In this document: in pieces, positions 1 to 7,718 of the stretch
Numbering within the stretch: the first letter of the stretch is position 1
Layout: the number at the start of each line of letters is the position of its first letter
DNA from: Arthrobacter sp. AQ5-06
GTDB taxonomy: Bacteria; Actinomycetota; Actinomycetes; Actinomycetales; Micrococcaceae
DNA length: 64,000 nt
NCBI RefSeq assembly: GCF_003287955.1
Contig: NZ_QMKP01000003.1
Span: 62,001-126,000, forward strand
Reading direction: 5' to 3'
Notes under the pieces: model-generated
Seen by the model: only the letters and a program-made list of their open reading frames with translations
Database searches by the model: none
Told to the model about the DNA's origin: nothing
Translations under genes and position numbers: made by a program

Positions 1-581
1 CGGTCCCTGACAGGACCGGCCACTTCCTCCAGGATGTCAAGATACTGCCCCGCCATTACCTCGGCACGCATGAGGTTGAAGATCAGCCGCGCCCTGCTGC
101 CCGCAGCCGCCTGTTCGCCGATGTCCGTGAAGGCCTCCTCGCTGAAGGAGAGGCACAGATCCCCGGTCAGGATGGCGGCTGCATGCCCAAACCGCTCGCT
201 GTCCAGCGCCCAGCCTTGCGCTTGGTGCAGCTGGCTGAAGCGGCGATGCACGCTGGGCCCGCCGCGCCGCGTGTCCGAGCGGTCAATGATGTCGTCATGG
301 ATAAGGGCAGCTGCCTGGAAAAGCTCCAGGGCCGATCCCGCCGTCACGATTTCCTCGGCCGCCTGCTCGCCGCTCGCGCCGCGCCACCCCCAGTAACACA
401 TAAGGGCACGGAGCCTTTTGCCGCCGGTCACCAGGTTGGAAATGGAACCCATGATGGGGTCGATATCGGGTGAAATGGCAGCCATGAGGGATTGCCGCGT
501 GGTGAGGAAGTCTGTCAGCTCACCGGCTACAGCGGCAACGAATGCAGTCTGCTCAATCCTCAACTGCTCCGAAACGCTCAC
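1..581 (-). CDS. Polyprenyl diphosphate synthase (partial, C-terminus beyond left edge)
   Basis: Trans-isoprenyl diphosphate synthase, which condenses isopentenyl diphosphate onto allylic diphosphates to make the polyprenyl chain for menaquinone or carotenoids. Read on the minus strand, the first aspartate-rich motif DDIID lies at residues 96-100, preceded by LFQAAALIH and followed by RSDTRRGGPSVH, and a GQYLDI segment sits near the left edge. Only about 193 N-terminal residues are present; the second Asp-rich motif lies outside the window. I chose the GTG at 579-581 because it overlaps the upstream lipoprotein stop as GTGA, which implies translational coupling. Family assignment is secure; chain length and pathway cannot be read from this part. 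Confidence 0.93.
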   Translation of the reverse strand, partial: MSVSEQLRIEQTAFVAAVAGELTDFLTTRQSLMAAISPDIDPIMGSISNLVTGGKRLRALMCYWGWRGASGEQAAEEIVTAGSALELFQAAALIHDDIIDRSDTRRGGPSVHRRFSQLHQAQGWALDSERFGHAAAILTGDLCLSFSEEAFTDIGEQAAAGSRARLIFNLMRAEVMAGQYLDILEEVAGPVRD

Positions 582-1105
582 TTGGCTGACTCAGCAGCCA
601 CGTTGGCTCCGACGGTGAACGTGGAGACACCGGCTGCTTCCACGGCGGCGATGTTGACCGTCTCGGAGTCGTTCCGGACGAAGTCCTTGGAAGCAACAGC
701 GCCCACAGCATCGCCGGGGACGGCTTTGAATCCCTGCCCCTCCAGGTGCTTTGTGTAGAAATCCACGACGGCGGCCGTCGGGGCGTTGATGCTGGCCACG
801 AGTGCCGCCGTGGCGGGCGTTGACGTCTTGTCAAAGCTGCTCGAAATCACCCTGGCACCGGGCATCAGGGGGAGCAGTGTTTCCGGGAACCCTGCGACGA
901 TTGTCCCAACAGTGGCGGAAGTTCCCGGCGACGCCGTCGGGCTGGCGGAGGCGGTAATGCTGGCGCTGCCCGATGCCGGTGAGGATGTAACTGAGGAGGA
1001 TGATGTCGCTCCAGGCTCTGCGGGGCTGCAGGCAGCGAGTGCCAGCATTGCGCCCGCGGCCAGTGCCGCTAATCCTGTTGGCTTAAGACTTCTCATGACG
1101 GTCAC
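578..1105 (-). CDS. Secreted lipoprotein of unknown function
   Basis: About 175 residues. A signal peptide starting near MRSLKPTGLAALAAGAM ends in a lipobox LAAC, followed by a Ser/Thr/Ala/Pro-rich linker of about 35 residues and then a folded C-terminal part of about 100 residues. It should be exported and lipid-anchored at the membrane surface. The start is the GTG at 1103-1105, which has AGGAGG nine bases upstream; an ATG three codons later is also possible, and an upstream extension to 1171 is unlikely. It overlaps the prenyl synthase by four bases, so the two are probably co-transcribed. I do not recognise the C-terminal domain and assign no function. Confidence 0.8.
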   Translation of the reverse strand: MTVMRSLKPTGLAALAAGAMLALAACSPAEPGATSSSSVTSSPASGSASITASASPTASPGTSATVGTIVAGFPETLLPLMPGARVISSSFDKTSTPATAALVASINAPTAAVVDFYTKHLEGQGFKAVPGDAVGAVASKDFVRNDSETVNIAAVEAAGVSTFTVGANVAAESAK

Positions 1106-1179
1106 AGGGACTGTCCTCCTGGTGTTGATGCCGGATTCAGCCTCCAGTTTAGTCAGTACCAACCGATACAATTGCCGGT

Positions 1180-2403
1180 GTGGGGCCTGAGCGGAACAAC
1201 CAGTACACCGAAGCGGGTCTTCGTGAGCTCCGGCGTAACTGCATCATGCACGTCGACATGGATGCATTCTTCGTCTCCGTGGAGCTTCGCACGCGGCCGG
1301 AACTCCGCGGCAAGCCAGTGATTGTCGGATTTCCTGCGGACCGCTCGGTAGTCCTCTCGGCGTCGTATGAGGCCCGCGCCTTCGGAGTGAAGTCCGCCAT
1401 GCCCATGGTGGTCGCAGCCAGGATGTGCCCCAAAGCAGTCATCATTGAACCGCGCCACAAGCTGTACTACGAGGTTTCCGCCCAGCTGATGGAAATCTTC
1501 GAGTCCATCACCGATCTGGTGGAGCCGTTGAGTGTCGACGAAGCCTTCCTGGACGTCGGCGGCGCCATCCGGCGGTTGGGACCCCCCCGCGCAATCGGTG
1601 AACTGATCCGACGCCGGGTGGCTGCCGAACTGGGCATTACAGCCTCCGTGGGCATAGCAGCCAGTAAGTTCGTAGCCAAAATTGCTTCCACGCGTTGCAA
1701 GCCTGACGGGCTGTTGCTGATTGGACCCGACGAGACCGTGCCCTACCTCCACAGTCTGCCCGTCGGGGCTTTGTGGGGCATAGGCGCCAAGACCACGGAC
1801 GTCCTTGCCCGGATGGGCATCAGGACCGTGGCGGACGTGGCGGCCACGCCGGTGTCCTCCCTTAAGAAAATGCTGGGTGCCACCGGTGAGCACGTCTACC
1901 GGTTGTCGTGGGGGATCGATCCGCGGCCCGTGACCCCCGTGCGGCTTGAGAAGAGCATCGGGGCTGAAGAGACCTTCGCCGTGGACACCGGCGATGACGC
2001 CCTGATCGCCCGGGAGCTGCTGCGGCTTTCCCACCGGACGGCAGGACGGCTGCGGAGTTCGGGGATGGTGGCAAGAACGGTGGCATTGAAACTCCGCTAT
2101 GCCGATTTTTCCACCATCACCCGGAGCCGCACTGTCCACACACCCGTGGACAGCGCCCAACTGATTTATGCCGTGGCCATCCAGCTCCTGGAATCATTGG
2201 GGAGCCGACCCATGACCGTGCGGCTTGTTGGCATCCGGGCCGAGCAGCTCGAAGACACCGCCCACACGTCCCTCCAGTTGAGCCTTGACCGCCGGGATGA
2301 CAACTGGCGGGCAGCAGAACAGGCGCTGGACGAGGTCAGCCGAAAGTTCGGAAACAAATCCGTCCTGCCCGCCAGTCTGCTGGATTCCGGAAACGGGTCT
2401 TAG
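1180..2403 (+). CDS. dinB: DNA polymerase IV (Y-family translesion polymerase)
   Basis: Error-prone Y-family polymerase that bypasses damaged bases or extends mismatched ends. Visible motifs are HVDMDAFFVSVE with catalytic Asp26, the second catalytic motif SVDEAFLD (Asp120, Glu121), and a helix-hairpin-helix region around residues 185-220 (ALWGIGAKTTDVL). The little-finger domain follows to the C-terminus; 407 residues is somewhat longer than the usual 350-400. The GTG at 1180 is the longest start; the family core begins at about residue 22, so a start further in, for example the ATG at 1246, cannot be ruled out. It is divergent from the lipoprotein gene. I saw no clear LexA-type operator (GAAC-N4-GTTC) upstream. 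Confidence 0.95.
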   Translation: MGPERNNQYTEAGLRELRRNCIMHVDMDAFFVSVELRTRPELRGKPVIVGFPADRSVVLSASYEARAFGVKSAMPMVVAARMCPKAVIIEPRHKLYYEVSAQLMEIFESITDLVEPLSVDEAFLDVGGAIRRLGPPRAIGELIRRRVAAELGITASVGIAASKFVAKIASTRCKPDGLLLIGPDETVPYLHSLPVGALWGIGAKTTDVLARMGIRTVADVAATPVSSLKKMLGATGEHVYRLSWGIDPRPVTPVRLEKSIGAEETFAVDTGDDALIARELLRLSHRTAGRLRSSGMVARTVALKLRYADFSTITRSRTVHTPVDSAQLIYAVAIQLLESLGSRPMTVRLVGIRAEQLEDTAHTSLQLSLDRRDDNWRAAEQALDEVSRKFGNKSVLPASLLDSGNGS

Positions 2404-2470
2404 CAGGGCGCCGGCACGTTGCGTGCTTGCTTCAGGGAGGTGATGGCCGTCTTTCAGAACGGCCCCCGAC

Positions 2471-2496
2471 AAACTATCCTTATATGTACATAGTTT
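2471..2496. promoter_or_regulatory. AT-rich inverted repeat in leader of DUF3040 gene
   Basis: AAACTAT (2471-2477) and ATAGTTT (2490-2496) form a perfect 7-bp inverted repeat around the AT-rich spacer CCTTATATGTAC. It is a strongly AT-rich island in GC-rich DNA, about 170 bases before the DUF3040 start codon. It may be a promoter or operator; this is inference from symmetry and composition only. Confidence 0.35.
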
Positions 2497-2666
2497 TCTG
2501 TTATTGCCGGACTTCTTGGACATGCTGCAGTTCCAAGGCCCGCATGCCGGTGTTCGCATTCCGCCATCGTCGGCGGGGCGGGAACCTCCCGGGCATGCCG
2601 GTCGTTATCGGAGCAGTAGTACGGGATGGGACCAGCCCGGACGTTGGCCTACTTAAGGAGGTCGTG

Positions 2667-3041
2667 ATGCCGCTCTCGGAGCACGAACAGAAGCTGCTGG
2701 AGCAGCTGGAGAAGCAGCTGCACGAAGACGATCCGAAATTCGCGAATTCCATGGGTTCGGATCCGGGGCGAACGTGGTCCACCCGTCACATCGTGATTGG
2801 TGTGCTCTGCACCCTTGCGGGGATCGCCCTGCTCCTGGTCGGCGTTACAGTCCAGAACATCTTCGTCGGTGTCCTGGGCTTCGTGGTTATGGGCGGCGGT
2901 GTGTACTTCGCCACAATGCGCAACGCTGCCGGCGGCAAGCAGCGCTCCGCACCTGGCACAGGTAAATCCGGAAAGCCCCGGAGCTCATTCATGTCCAGCC
3001 TGGAAGAGCGCTGGGACGAGCGTCGCCGCGACGAATCCTAG
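2667..3041 (+). CDS. DUF3040 domain membrane protein
   Basis: A 124-residue protein. It opens with MPLSEHEQKLLEQLEKQL, the characteristic N-terminal helix of DUF3040 proteins of actinomycetes, followed by ALHEDDPKFA-like residues, two membrane segments at about residues 40-60 and 65-85, and a basic tail ending RRRDES. The start is the ATG at 2667, which has a strong AAGGAGG seven bases upstream; the in-frame extension back to 2427 has atypical composition and is not likely coding. The family is common near the mraZ/dcw cluster in actinobacteria. The biochemical role is unknown; a membrane-associated role near cell-wall genes is only contextual. Confidence 0.88.
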   Translation: MPLSEHEQKLLEQLEKQLHEDDPKFANSMGSDPGRTWSTRHIVIGVLCTLAGIALLLVGVTVQNIFVGVLGFVVMGGGVYFATMRNAAGGKQRSAPGTGKSGKPRSSFMSSLEERWDERRRDES

Positions 3042-3062
3042 AGCAGCGCCTGTAGCCGGTTC

Positions 3063-3079
3063 CACGGCCATAGGCCGTG
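3063..3079. repeat. Short hairpin after DUF3040 gene
   Basis: CACGGCC (3063-3069), loop ATA, GGCCGTG (3073-3079): a perfect 7-bp stem just after the DUF3040 stop. It has no U tract. It is the first of three hairpin-forming sequences in this gap. Confidence 0.4.
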
Positions 3080-3120
3080 CACTGTCCTCCATTTCGCTCC
3101 CTCGGTCAGGATGACCGCAG

Positions 3121-3152
3121 CAGAAGACCCGCCACGGCGGGTCTTCTGCGTT
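3121..3152 (+). terminator. Intrinsic terminator after DUF3040 gene
   Basis: Arms CAGAAGACCCGCC (3121-3133) and GGCGGGTCTTCTG (3136-3148) make a 13-bp GC-rich stem, with CGTTT following. It lies 80 bases after the DUF3040 stop and should end transcription before the mraZ promoter. Confidence 0.75.
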
Positions 3153-3164
3153 TACCCCATAGGT

Positions 3165-3216
3165 AGGTAGCCGTAGGCGTCTTTTTGAGCGCTCAAAAAG
3201 ACGCCTACGGCTACCT
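3165..3216. repeat. 52-bp perfect palindrome without spacer
   Basis: Bases 3165-3190 and 3191-3216 are exact reverse complements, 26 bp each, with no spacer; the centre is TTTTTGAGC|GCTCAAAAA. The symmetry stops at 3164/3217. It lies between the DUF3040 terminator and the mraZ promoter. The central T and A runs could make it a bidirectional terminator, or it could extrude as a cruciform or bind a protein. Its function is unknown. Confidence 0.9.
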
Positions 3217-3408
3217 GGTTGGGGAGCCGGCGCCCGCGGATTCGCCGCCTGCGTCAGATGAGAGCGCGACGGCGGCGTGGCACCGCCGTCGGGCACTTAT
3301 GGTTCGAGCCGAAACGGCGACGGGACCCTCCACCTCCATCCACCTCCTGCTTCCGCGCCATTTGGGGGTGCAAAGGTCCGGAAGGGGGGAACATTGGCCT
3401 GATTCGCG

Positions 3409-3440
3409 TTGACTGTGGGGGAAAGTGGAGTAATGTGGAG
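3409..3440 (+). promoter_or_regulatory. mraZ promoter with three MraZ-type operator repeats
   Basis: TTGACT (3409-3414), a 16-bp spacer and TAATGT (3431-3436) look like a sigma-A type promoter. GTGGGG at 3415, GTGGAG at 3425 and GTGGAG at 3435 repeat at exactly 10-bp spacing over the spacer and -10 element. MraZ is known to bind TGG-containing direct repeats with about 10-bp spacing upstream of its own gene, so this is the likely autoregulatory operator of the dcw cluster. Confidence 0.75.
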
Positions 3441-3505
3441 GGCATAAGAGGGTAGTTGCAACACAGGGGATGTGCAGTTCCTGACGGCAGACAGGCGGTG
3501 GGCCA

Positions 3506-3934
3506 GTGTTTCTGGGCACACACTCGCCACGTCTGGACGAAAAGGGCCGAATTATCCTCCCCGCGAAGTTCCGTGAGGAACTTGCCAGCGGACTTGTTCT
3601 CACCAGGGGACAGGAACGTTGCATCTACGTCTTCAGTGAGCAGGAATTTGCACGTGTCCACGAGCAAATGCGGGAGGCGCCCATCTCCTCCAAGCAGGCC
3701 CGGGACTACATCCGCGTCTTTCTCTCTGGAGCCTCCGACGAGGTACCTGACAAGCAGGGGCGCGTAACCATTCCATCCGCGCTCCGGGAGTACGCAGGCC
3801 TCGGCAGGGAACTGGCCGTCATCGGTGCAGGAACCCGCGCCGAGATCTGGGATGCCCAGGCCTGGAACGAGTACCTCGCGGAGAAGGAAACCGCCTTCTC
3901 CGAAACCGACGATGCCATTCCGGGGATTCTGTGA
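3506..3934 (+). CDS. mraZ: Transcriptional regulator MraZ
   Basis: 142-residue AbrB-fold DNA-binding protein and first gene of the division and wall cluster. The N-terminus [23 protein letters not shown] and a second copy [17 protein letters not shown] (about residue 80) are the two SpoVT/AbrB-like half-domains typical of MraZ. The start is the GTG at 3506, giving the canonical family N-terminus. In characterised bacteria MraZ forms ring oligomers and represses its own operon; the three GTGG(A/G)G repeats over the promoter 66-91 bases upstream support the same here. rsmH follows after 169 bases. Confidence 0.97.
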   Translation: MFLGTHSPRLDEKGRIILPAKFREELASGLVLTRGQERCIYVFSEQEFARVHEQMREAPISSKQARDYIRVFLSGASDEVPDKQGRVTIPSALREYAGLGRELAVIGAGTRAEIWDAQAWNEYLAEKETAFSETDDAIPGIL

Positions 3935-4103
3935 TCACCTAAACGGCCCGGCGGAACCGCTTCTTGGACGAGATCTCCAGCCGCCCATCGGACAGTCAAC
4001 CTGGCTCACTTCCCCGGAGCCAGGCCGGCAGGATGATAGGCGCGGATGGGGATCTGGCTTAAGAAGCAGCACACCAACACCGACGGCAGGAAAGGACGAA
4101 GGC

Positions 4104-5096
4104 ATGAACGATGACCCGAAGCCAACGTCCGAACGCCATGTGCCGGTCCTCAAGGACCGGTGCATCAATTTGTTGGCCCCCGGTTTTGACGCTGCCCGCC
4201 TCCGAGGTGAAACCCCCATCGCCATTGATGCGACCCTCGGCATGGGCGGCCACTCCGAAGCCATGCTGGAGCGCTTCCCTGATCTGCACCTGATCGGCAT
4301 CGACCGTGACGAGGAAGCCCTTGCCCTCGCCGGGGAGCGGCTGGCTCCCTTCGCTTCCCGGACGGACCTGGTCCACGCTGTCTACGACGAAATTGCCGAC
4401 GTCCTCGAAGACCTGGGCGTGGCGCAGGTTCATGGCATCCTGATGGACCTGGGCGTGTCATCGCTGCAGCTGGACGAGCGTGAGCGTGGCTTCGCCTACT
4501 CTTTTGACGCTCCGCTGGACATGCGGATGGACACCAGCCGCGGGCAGACTGCAGCAGATGTGGTCAACAACTACAGCGAAGAGGATCTCGTCAGGATCAT
4601 CCGGAAGTGGGGCGAGGAGAAGTTCGCCGGCCGGATCGCCAACAGGATTGTCGCGGCGAGGACAGTCAAGCCTTTCGCCACCACGGGGGAACTCGTGGAA
4701 CAGATCCGCTCCGTGGTTCCGGCGGCAGCCGCCAAATCGGGCGGCCACCCTGCCAAGCGGACGTTCCAGGCACTGCGCATCGAAGTGAACGAGGAACTCG
4801 ACGTGTTGGAGCGCGCTGTCCCTGCCGCCGTGGCAGCAACGGCCCTGGGCGGGCGCATCGTGGTGATGTCGTACCACTCCCTCGAGGACAAAATCGTTAA
4901 ATCAGTTTTCCAGGCTGGCTCCAAATCCTCAGCCCCCCTCGGATTTCCGGTGGAACTCGAGGAACACAAGGCCTTTCTCAAGACCCTGACCAAGGGCACC
5001 GAGGTACCCACCGCCGTCGAGATTGCAGAAAATCCGCGCGCAGCCTCCGCCAGGCTGCGGGCCGTGGAACGTATCAGAGCCAGGAGAGACGCATGA
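4104..5096 (+). CDS. rsmH: 16S rRNA m4C1402 methyltransferase RsmH
   Basis: S-adenosylmethionine-dependent N4-methyltransferase acting on C1402 of 16S rRNA, formerly MraW. 330 residues. Motifs seen are HVPVLKDR near the start, the SAM-binding [30 protein letters not shown], and the C-terminal [14 protein letters not shown] and [13 protein letters not shown]. The start is the ATG at 4104 with GGAAAGGACGAAGGC before it; the reading frame stays open upstream to 3825, but that part does not resemble the family. It overlaps the following ftsL by ATGA. Confidence 0.97.
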   Translation: MNDDPKPTSERHVPVLKDRCINLLAPGFDAARLRGETPIAIDATLGMGGHSEAMLERFPDLHLIGIDRDEEALALAGERLAPFASRTDLVHAVYDEIADVLEDLGVAQVHGILMDLGVSSLQLDERERGFAYSFDAPLDMRMDTSRGQTAADVVNNYSEEDLVRIIRKWGEEKFAGRIANRIVAARTVKPFATTGELVEQIRSVVPAAAAKSGGHPAKRTFQALRIEVNEELDVLERAVPAAVAATALGGRIVVMSYHSLEDKIVKSVFQAGSKSSAPLGFPVELEEHKAFLKTLTKGTEVPTAVEIAENPRAASARLRAVERIRARRDA

Positions 5097-5764
5097 GCAC
5101 CGCCGCCGTCAAGAACTTTCCGGTCGTCTCCGGCAGCAGCGCCCCGGCGATCAGGTCGCTTCCCTCTGGCCCCGGCCGCAGGGAACGCACACCCCTGTCA
5201 GTGGTGCGTTCCGCCCCCAAGAAGCGCCGCGCGCCGTTTGTGGTCATGTGTTTCGCCCTGCTCGCTGTTGCGCTCGTCGCCGTGCTGGTCCTGAACATCT
5301 CAGTCTCTACCTCCCAGTACCAACTGGTGGAACTGAGGGGCAAGCAGAGCACGCTGACCAAGCAGAACCAGGACCTGACACAGCAGGTACAAAACTTCGA
5401 GGCTCCCCAGAACCTGGCAGCCAAGGCCTCAGACCTGGGAATGGTGGCTTCCACAGTCAAAGGCCAGATCGACCTCTCCACCCTTGCCGTCACGGGCAAG
5501 GCAACTCCGGCTGTGAAGGGTGGCGCGGCTGGAGCGGTTATCCCTGCTCCAGCCGTGGAGGGAGTACTCACCGTGGTTCCCCCGGCAACGAAGTGGGAGC
5601 CGCTGACGAACCGTAAACCGGCTCCCGAGTTACCGGCCCCTGCAGCGGCACCTGCCGCCGCAGCACCGCCGGCTGAAGCGCCCGCACCACCGGCTCATGC
5701 CGTGGAGCTCCACGGCGGTTCAGTTCCGGCACCCGAACAGAAGGTGCCGGGGTCTAACCGGTAG
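5093..5764 (+). CDS. ftsL: Cell division protein FtsL-like, with long Ala/Pro-rich tail
   Basis: A 223-residue bitopic membrane protein in the position of ftsL. A basic cytoplasmic N-terminus of about 45 residues is followed by one membrane segment ([20 protein letters not shown], about 51-70), then a coiled-coil-like stretch [22 protein letters not shown] as in FtsL/DivIC proteins. The last 80 residues are low-complexity Ala/Pro, probably flexible outside the membrane. FtsL bridges FtsQ and FtsI/FtsW in the divisome. It overlaps rsmH by four bases. Sequence conservation of FtsL is low, so the name rests on topology and position. Confidence 0.85.
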   Translation: MSTAAVKNFPVVSGSSAPAIRSLPSGPGRRERTPLSVVRSAPKKRRAPFVVMCFALLAVALVAVLVLNISVSTSQYQLVELRGKQSTLTKQNQDLTQQVQNFEAPQNLAAKASDLGMVASTVKGQIDLSTLAVTGKATPAVKGGAAGAVIPAPAVEGVLTVVPPATKWEPLTNRKPAPELPAPAAAPAAAAPPAEAPAPPAHAVELHGGSVPAPEQKVPGSNR

Positions 5765-5826
5765 CCGCTGGAGGGCAGCCAGTCAGGCACTAAACAGGCA
5801 ACAAGGCGAGCAGCAAGGGAATCACG

Positions 5827-7629
5827 GTGGCGCAGAGGACCGGCAAGGCATTAAGCGGCAAGGCCCCTAACGCCACGAAGCGACTGCGCCTCGGCCTGGG
5901 CATCATGCTGACGCTGCTGTTAGTGGTCGGCGGCAAGCTCTTCTTCGTCCAAGGGCTCGATGTCGGCGGGATGGCCGCCGCTGCGCTCGATTACCGGATG
6001 CGCGAGACTTCCCTCCCTGCCGAACGCGGGAGCATCCTTGACTCCGACGGGACGGTCCTGGCCAACAGTGTGATCCGCTACAACGTTGTGGTGGACCAGA
6101 GAGTCAACACCAAGACCGAAACATTCCCACGCTTTGACAACGTGGATGGCAAGGACAAGCTGGTGGAAGTGACCCGGGAGCAGGGCCTGCGGGAGCTGGC
6201 CGCCGCCCTGGGCATGGACCTAGACGCCGTCCGCGAGGCAGTCACCGGCGGGCAGGGTTACTACATCGTGGCGAAGGACCTGAAGCCGGACGTTGAGCTC
6301 AGGGTCTCGGAACTCAGTATTCCCGGCGTCGACACAGTGGGCGTCAGCAAACGCGTCTACCCCAATGGTTCCGTAGCCGGCGGCATTGTCGGCTTCCTCC
6401 AGGACGGCAGCACCGGCCAGGCGGGGATCGAGCAGACCCAGGACGGGCTGCTGAGCGGGAAGGACGGCAAACGGCTCTTCGAGATCGGCGCTGACGGTCT
6501 CCGGATTCCTGTCGGTGTGGATGAGCTGACACCGCCGGAGGACGGCAAGGACGTCAAGCTCACGCTCAATTCCGATCTCCAGTATTTCGCCCAGCAGGCC
6601 ATCCAGAGCCAGACGGACAAACTCGGTGCCGAGTGGGGTGTCATCATCGTGATGGACGCCAAGACCGGCAACCTGATCGCAATGGCCGACACCAACGCGC
6701 CGGACCCGAACGACCCGGGCAGGGTGGCCGCCAAGGACCGCGGCGTCCGCTCCGTCACTGCTGCGTATGAGCCCGGATCGGTGCAGAAGATGATCACGGC
6801 GGCCGCCCTGATTGAGGAAGGAAAATCCAGCCCGCTGGACACTTTCACTCTCGGACCTTCATACACCGTGGATGGCCAGACCTTCACGGACTCCTTTACC
6901 CATGGCACCGAAGAGCGGACGCTCGCAGGCATCCTGGGCTGGTCCATGAACACCGGCACCGTGGCGGCCGGCTCGCGGCTCACCAAGGACCAAAGGCACG
7001 ACTGGCTGCGGAAGTTCGGCATCGGCGATGCGCCGGACATCGGGCTGCCCGCCACCGCATCCGGAATTCTTACCCCGGCGGACCAATGGGACGGCCGCCA
7101 GGAGTATACGGTGCTGTTCGGCCAGGGTGTTTCGCAGTCCACGCTGCAGACGGTCCGCGCCTTCCAGACGATCGCCAACAATGGTGTGATGCTCCAGCCG
7201 CGCCTGATTGACGCGTACGTTTCACCGGACGGAAAAGAAGAGGCGGTTGCCCCGCAGCCTTCCCGGCAGGTGGTGTCGGACGGCACCGCGCAGCAGGTCC
7301 AGGACATCCTGGAAAGCGCCGTGACCGAAGGCCAGATCAAGGACGCCGCGATCGACGGGTACCGGGTGGGGGCAAAGACCGGAACGTCTGAATCGCCGTG
7401 CGATGACGGGAAGTCAGGGTTCTGCGGCTACACCGCTTCCATCGTGGGGATGGCACCGATGGACGACCCGCGGTTTATTGTTGAGGTGGTACTGCAGCGT
7501 CCGAAGGGCCGCATCTACGGCATCACGCAGGGGCCGGTGTTCCGTTCGGTCATGAGCCAGGCCCTGCGCACCTACAACGTCCAGCCGTCCACGGGCGAAC
7601 CGGCCAGGCTGCCGCAGTACGCCAAATAG
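5827..7629 (+). CDS. ftsI: Septal peptidoglycan transpeptidase (class B PBP, FtsI/PBP3)
   Basis: D,D-transpeptidase that cross-links septal peptidoglycan. 600 residues: short cytoplasmic tail, one membrane anchor (about 22-42), the dimerisation domain beginning with PAERGSILDSDG, and a transpeptidase domain with all three motifs: SVQK (Ser318, Lys321), SMN (373-375) and KTG (517-519). There is no PASTA repeat. The start is the GTG at 5827 with AAGGGA upstream. It acts with FtsW, the SEDS glycosyltransferase encoded further on at 13500. A 62-base gap separates it from ftsL. Confidence 0.96.
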   Translation: MAQRTGKALSGKAPNATKRLRLGLGIMLTLLLVVGGKLFFVQGLDVGGMAAAALDYRMRETSLPAERGSILDSDGTVLANSVIRYNVVVDQRVNTKTETFPRFDNVDGKDKLVEVTREQGLRELAAALGMDLDAVREAVTGGQGYYIVAKDLKPDVELRVSELSIPGVDTVGVSKRVYPNGSVAGGIVGFLQDGSTGQAGIEQTQDGLLSGKDGKRLFEIGADGLRIPVGVDELTPPEDGKDVKLTLNSDLQYFAQQAIQSQTDKLGAEWGVIIVMDAKTGNLIAMADTNAPDPNDPGRVAAKDRGVRSVTAAYEPGSVQKMITAAALIEEGKSSPLDTFTLGPSYTVDGQTFTDSFTHGTEERTLAGILGWSMNTGTVAAGSRLTKDQRHDWLRKFGIGDAPDIGLPATASGILTPADQWDGRQEYTVLFGQGVSQSTLQTVRAFQTIANNGVMLQPRLIDAYVSPDGKEEAVAPQPSRQVVSDGTAQQVQDILESAVTEGQIKDAAIDGYRVGAKTGTSESPCDDGKSGFCGYTASIVGMAPMDDPRFIVEVVLQRPKGRIYGITQGPVFRSVMSQALRTYNVQPSTGEPARLPQYAK

Positions 7630-7718
7630 CATCAAGCCAGGCAGCAGTTCCCTCAACGCCCGCAGCCGAAGCAGTCTCTCGCGGGCATGATCCACTAGTA
7701 CCACCATCGGAGATTCCT

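Larger units (their letters stand above)
3042..3505. other. Non-coding gap between DUF3040 gene and mraZ
   Basis: This 464-base gap has no credible gene: the ORFs across it are short, overlap one another on both strands and lack ribosome-binding sites. It holds the hairpins at 3063 and 3121, the palindrome at 3165, and the mraZ promoter and operator at 3409-3440. The stretch 3217-3400 shows no recognisable element. Confidence 0.75.

Noticed and set aside
1094..1245. LexA (SOS) box near dinB
   Set aside because: No GAAC-N4-GTTC or close variant could be found upstream of dinB, so damage induction is not supported from sequence.
2427..2666. N-terminal extension of the DUF3040 gene
   Set aside because: Cys/Arg-rich composition, passage through the AT-rich inverted repeat, and a strong ribosome-binding site at the internal ATG all argue for the start at 2667.
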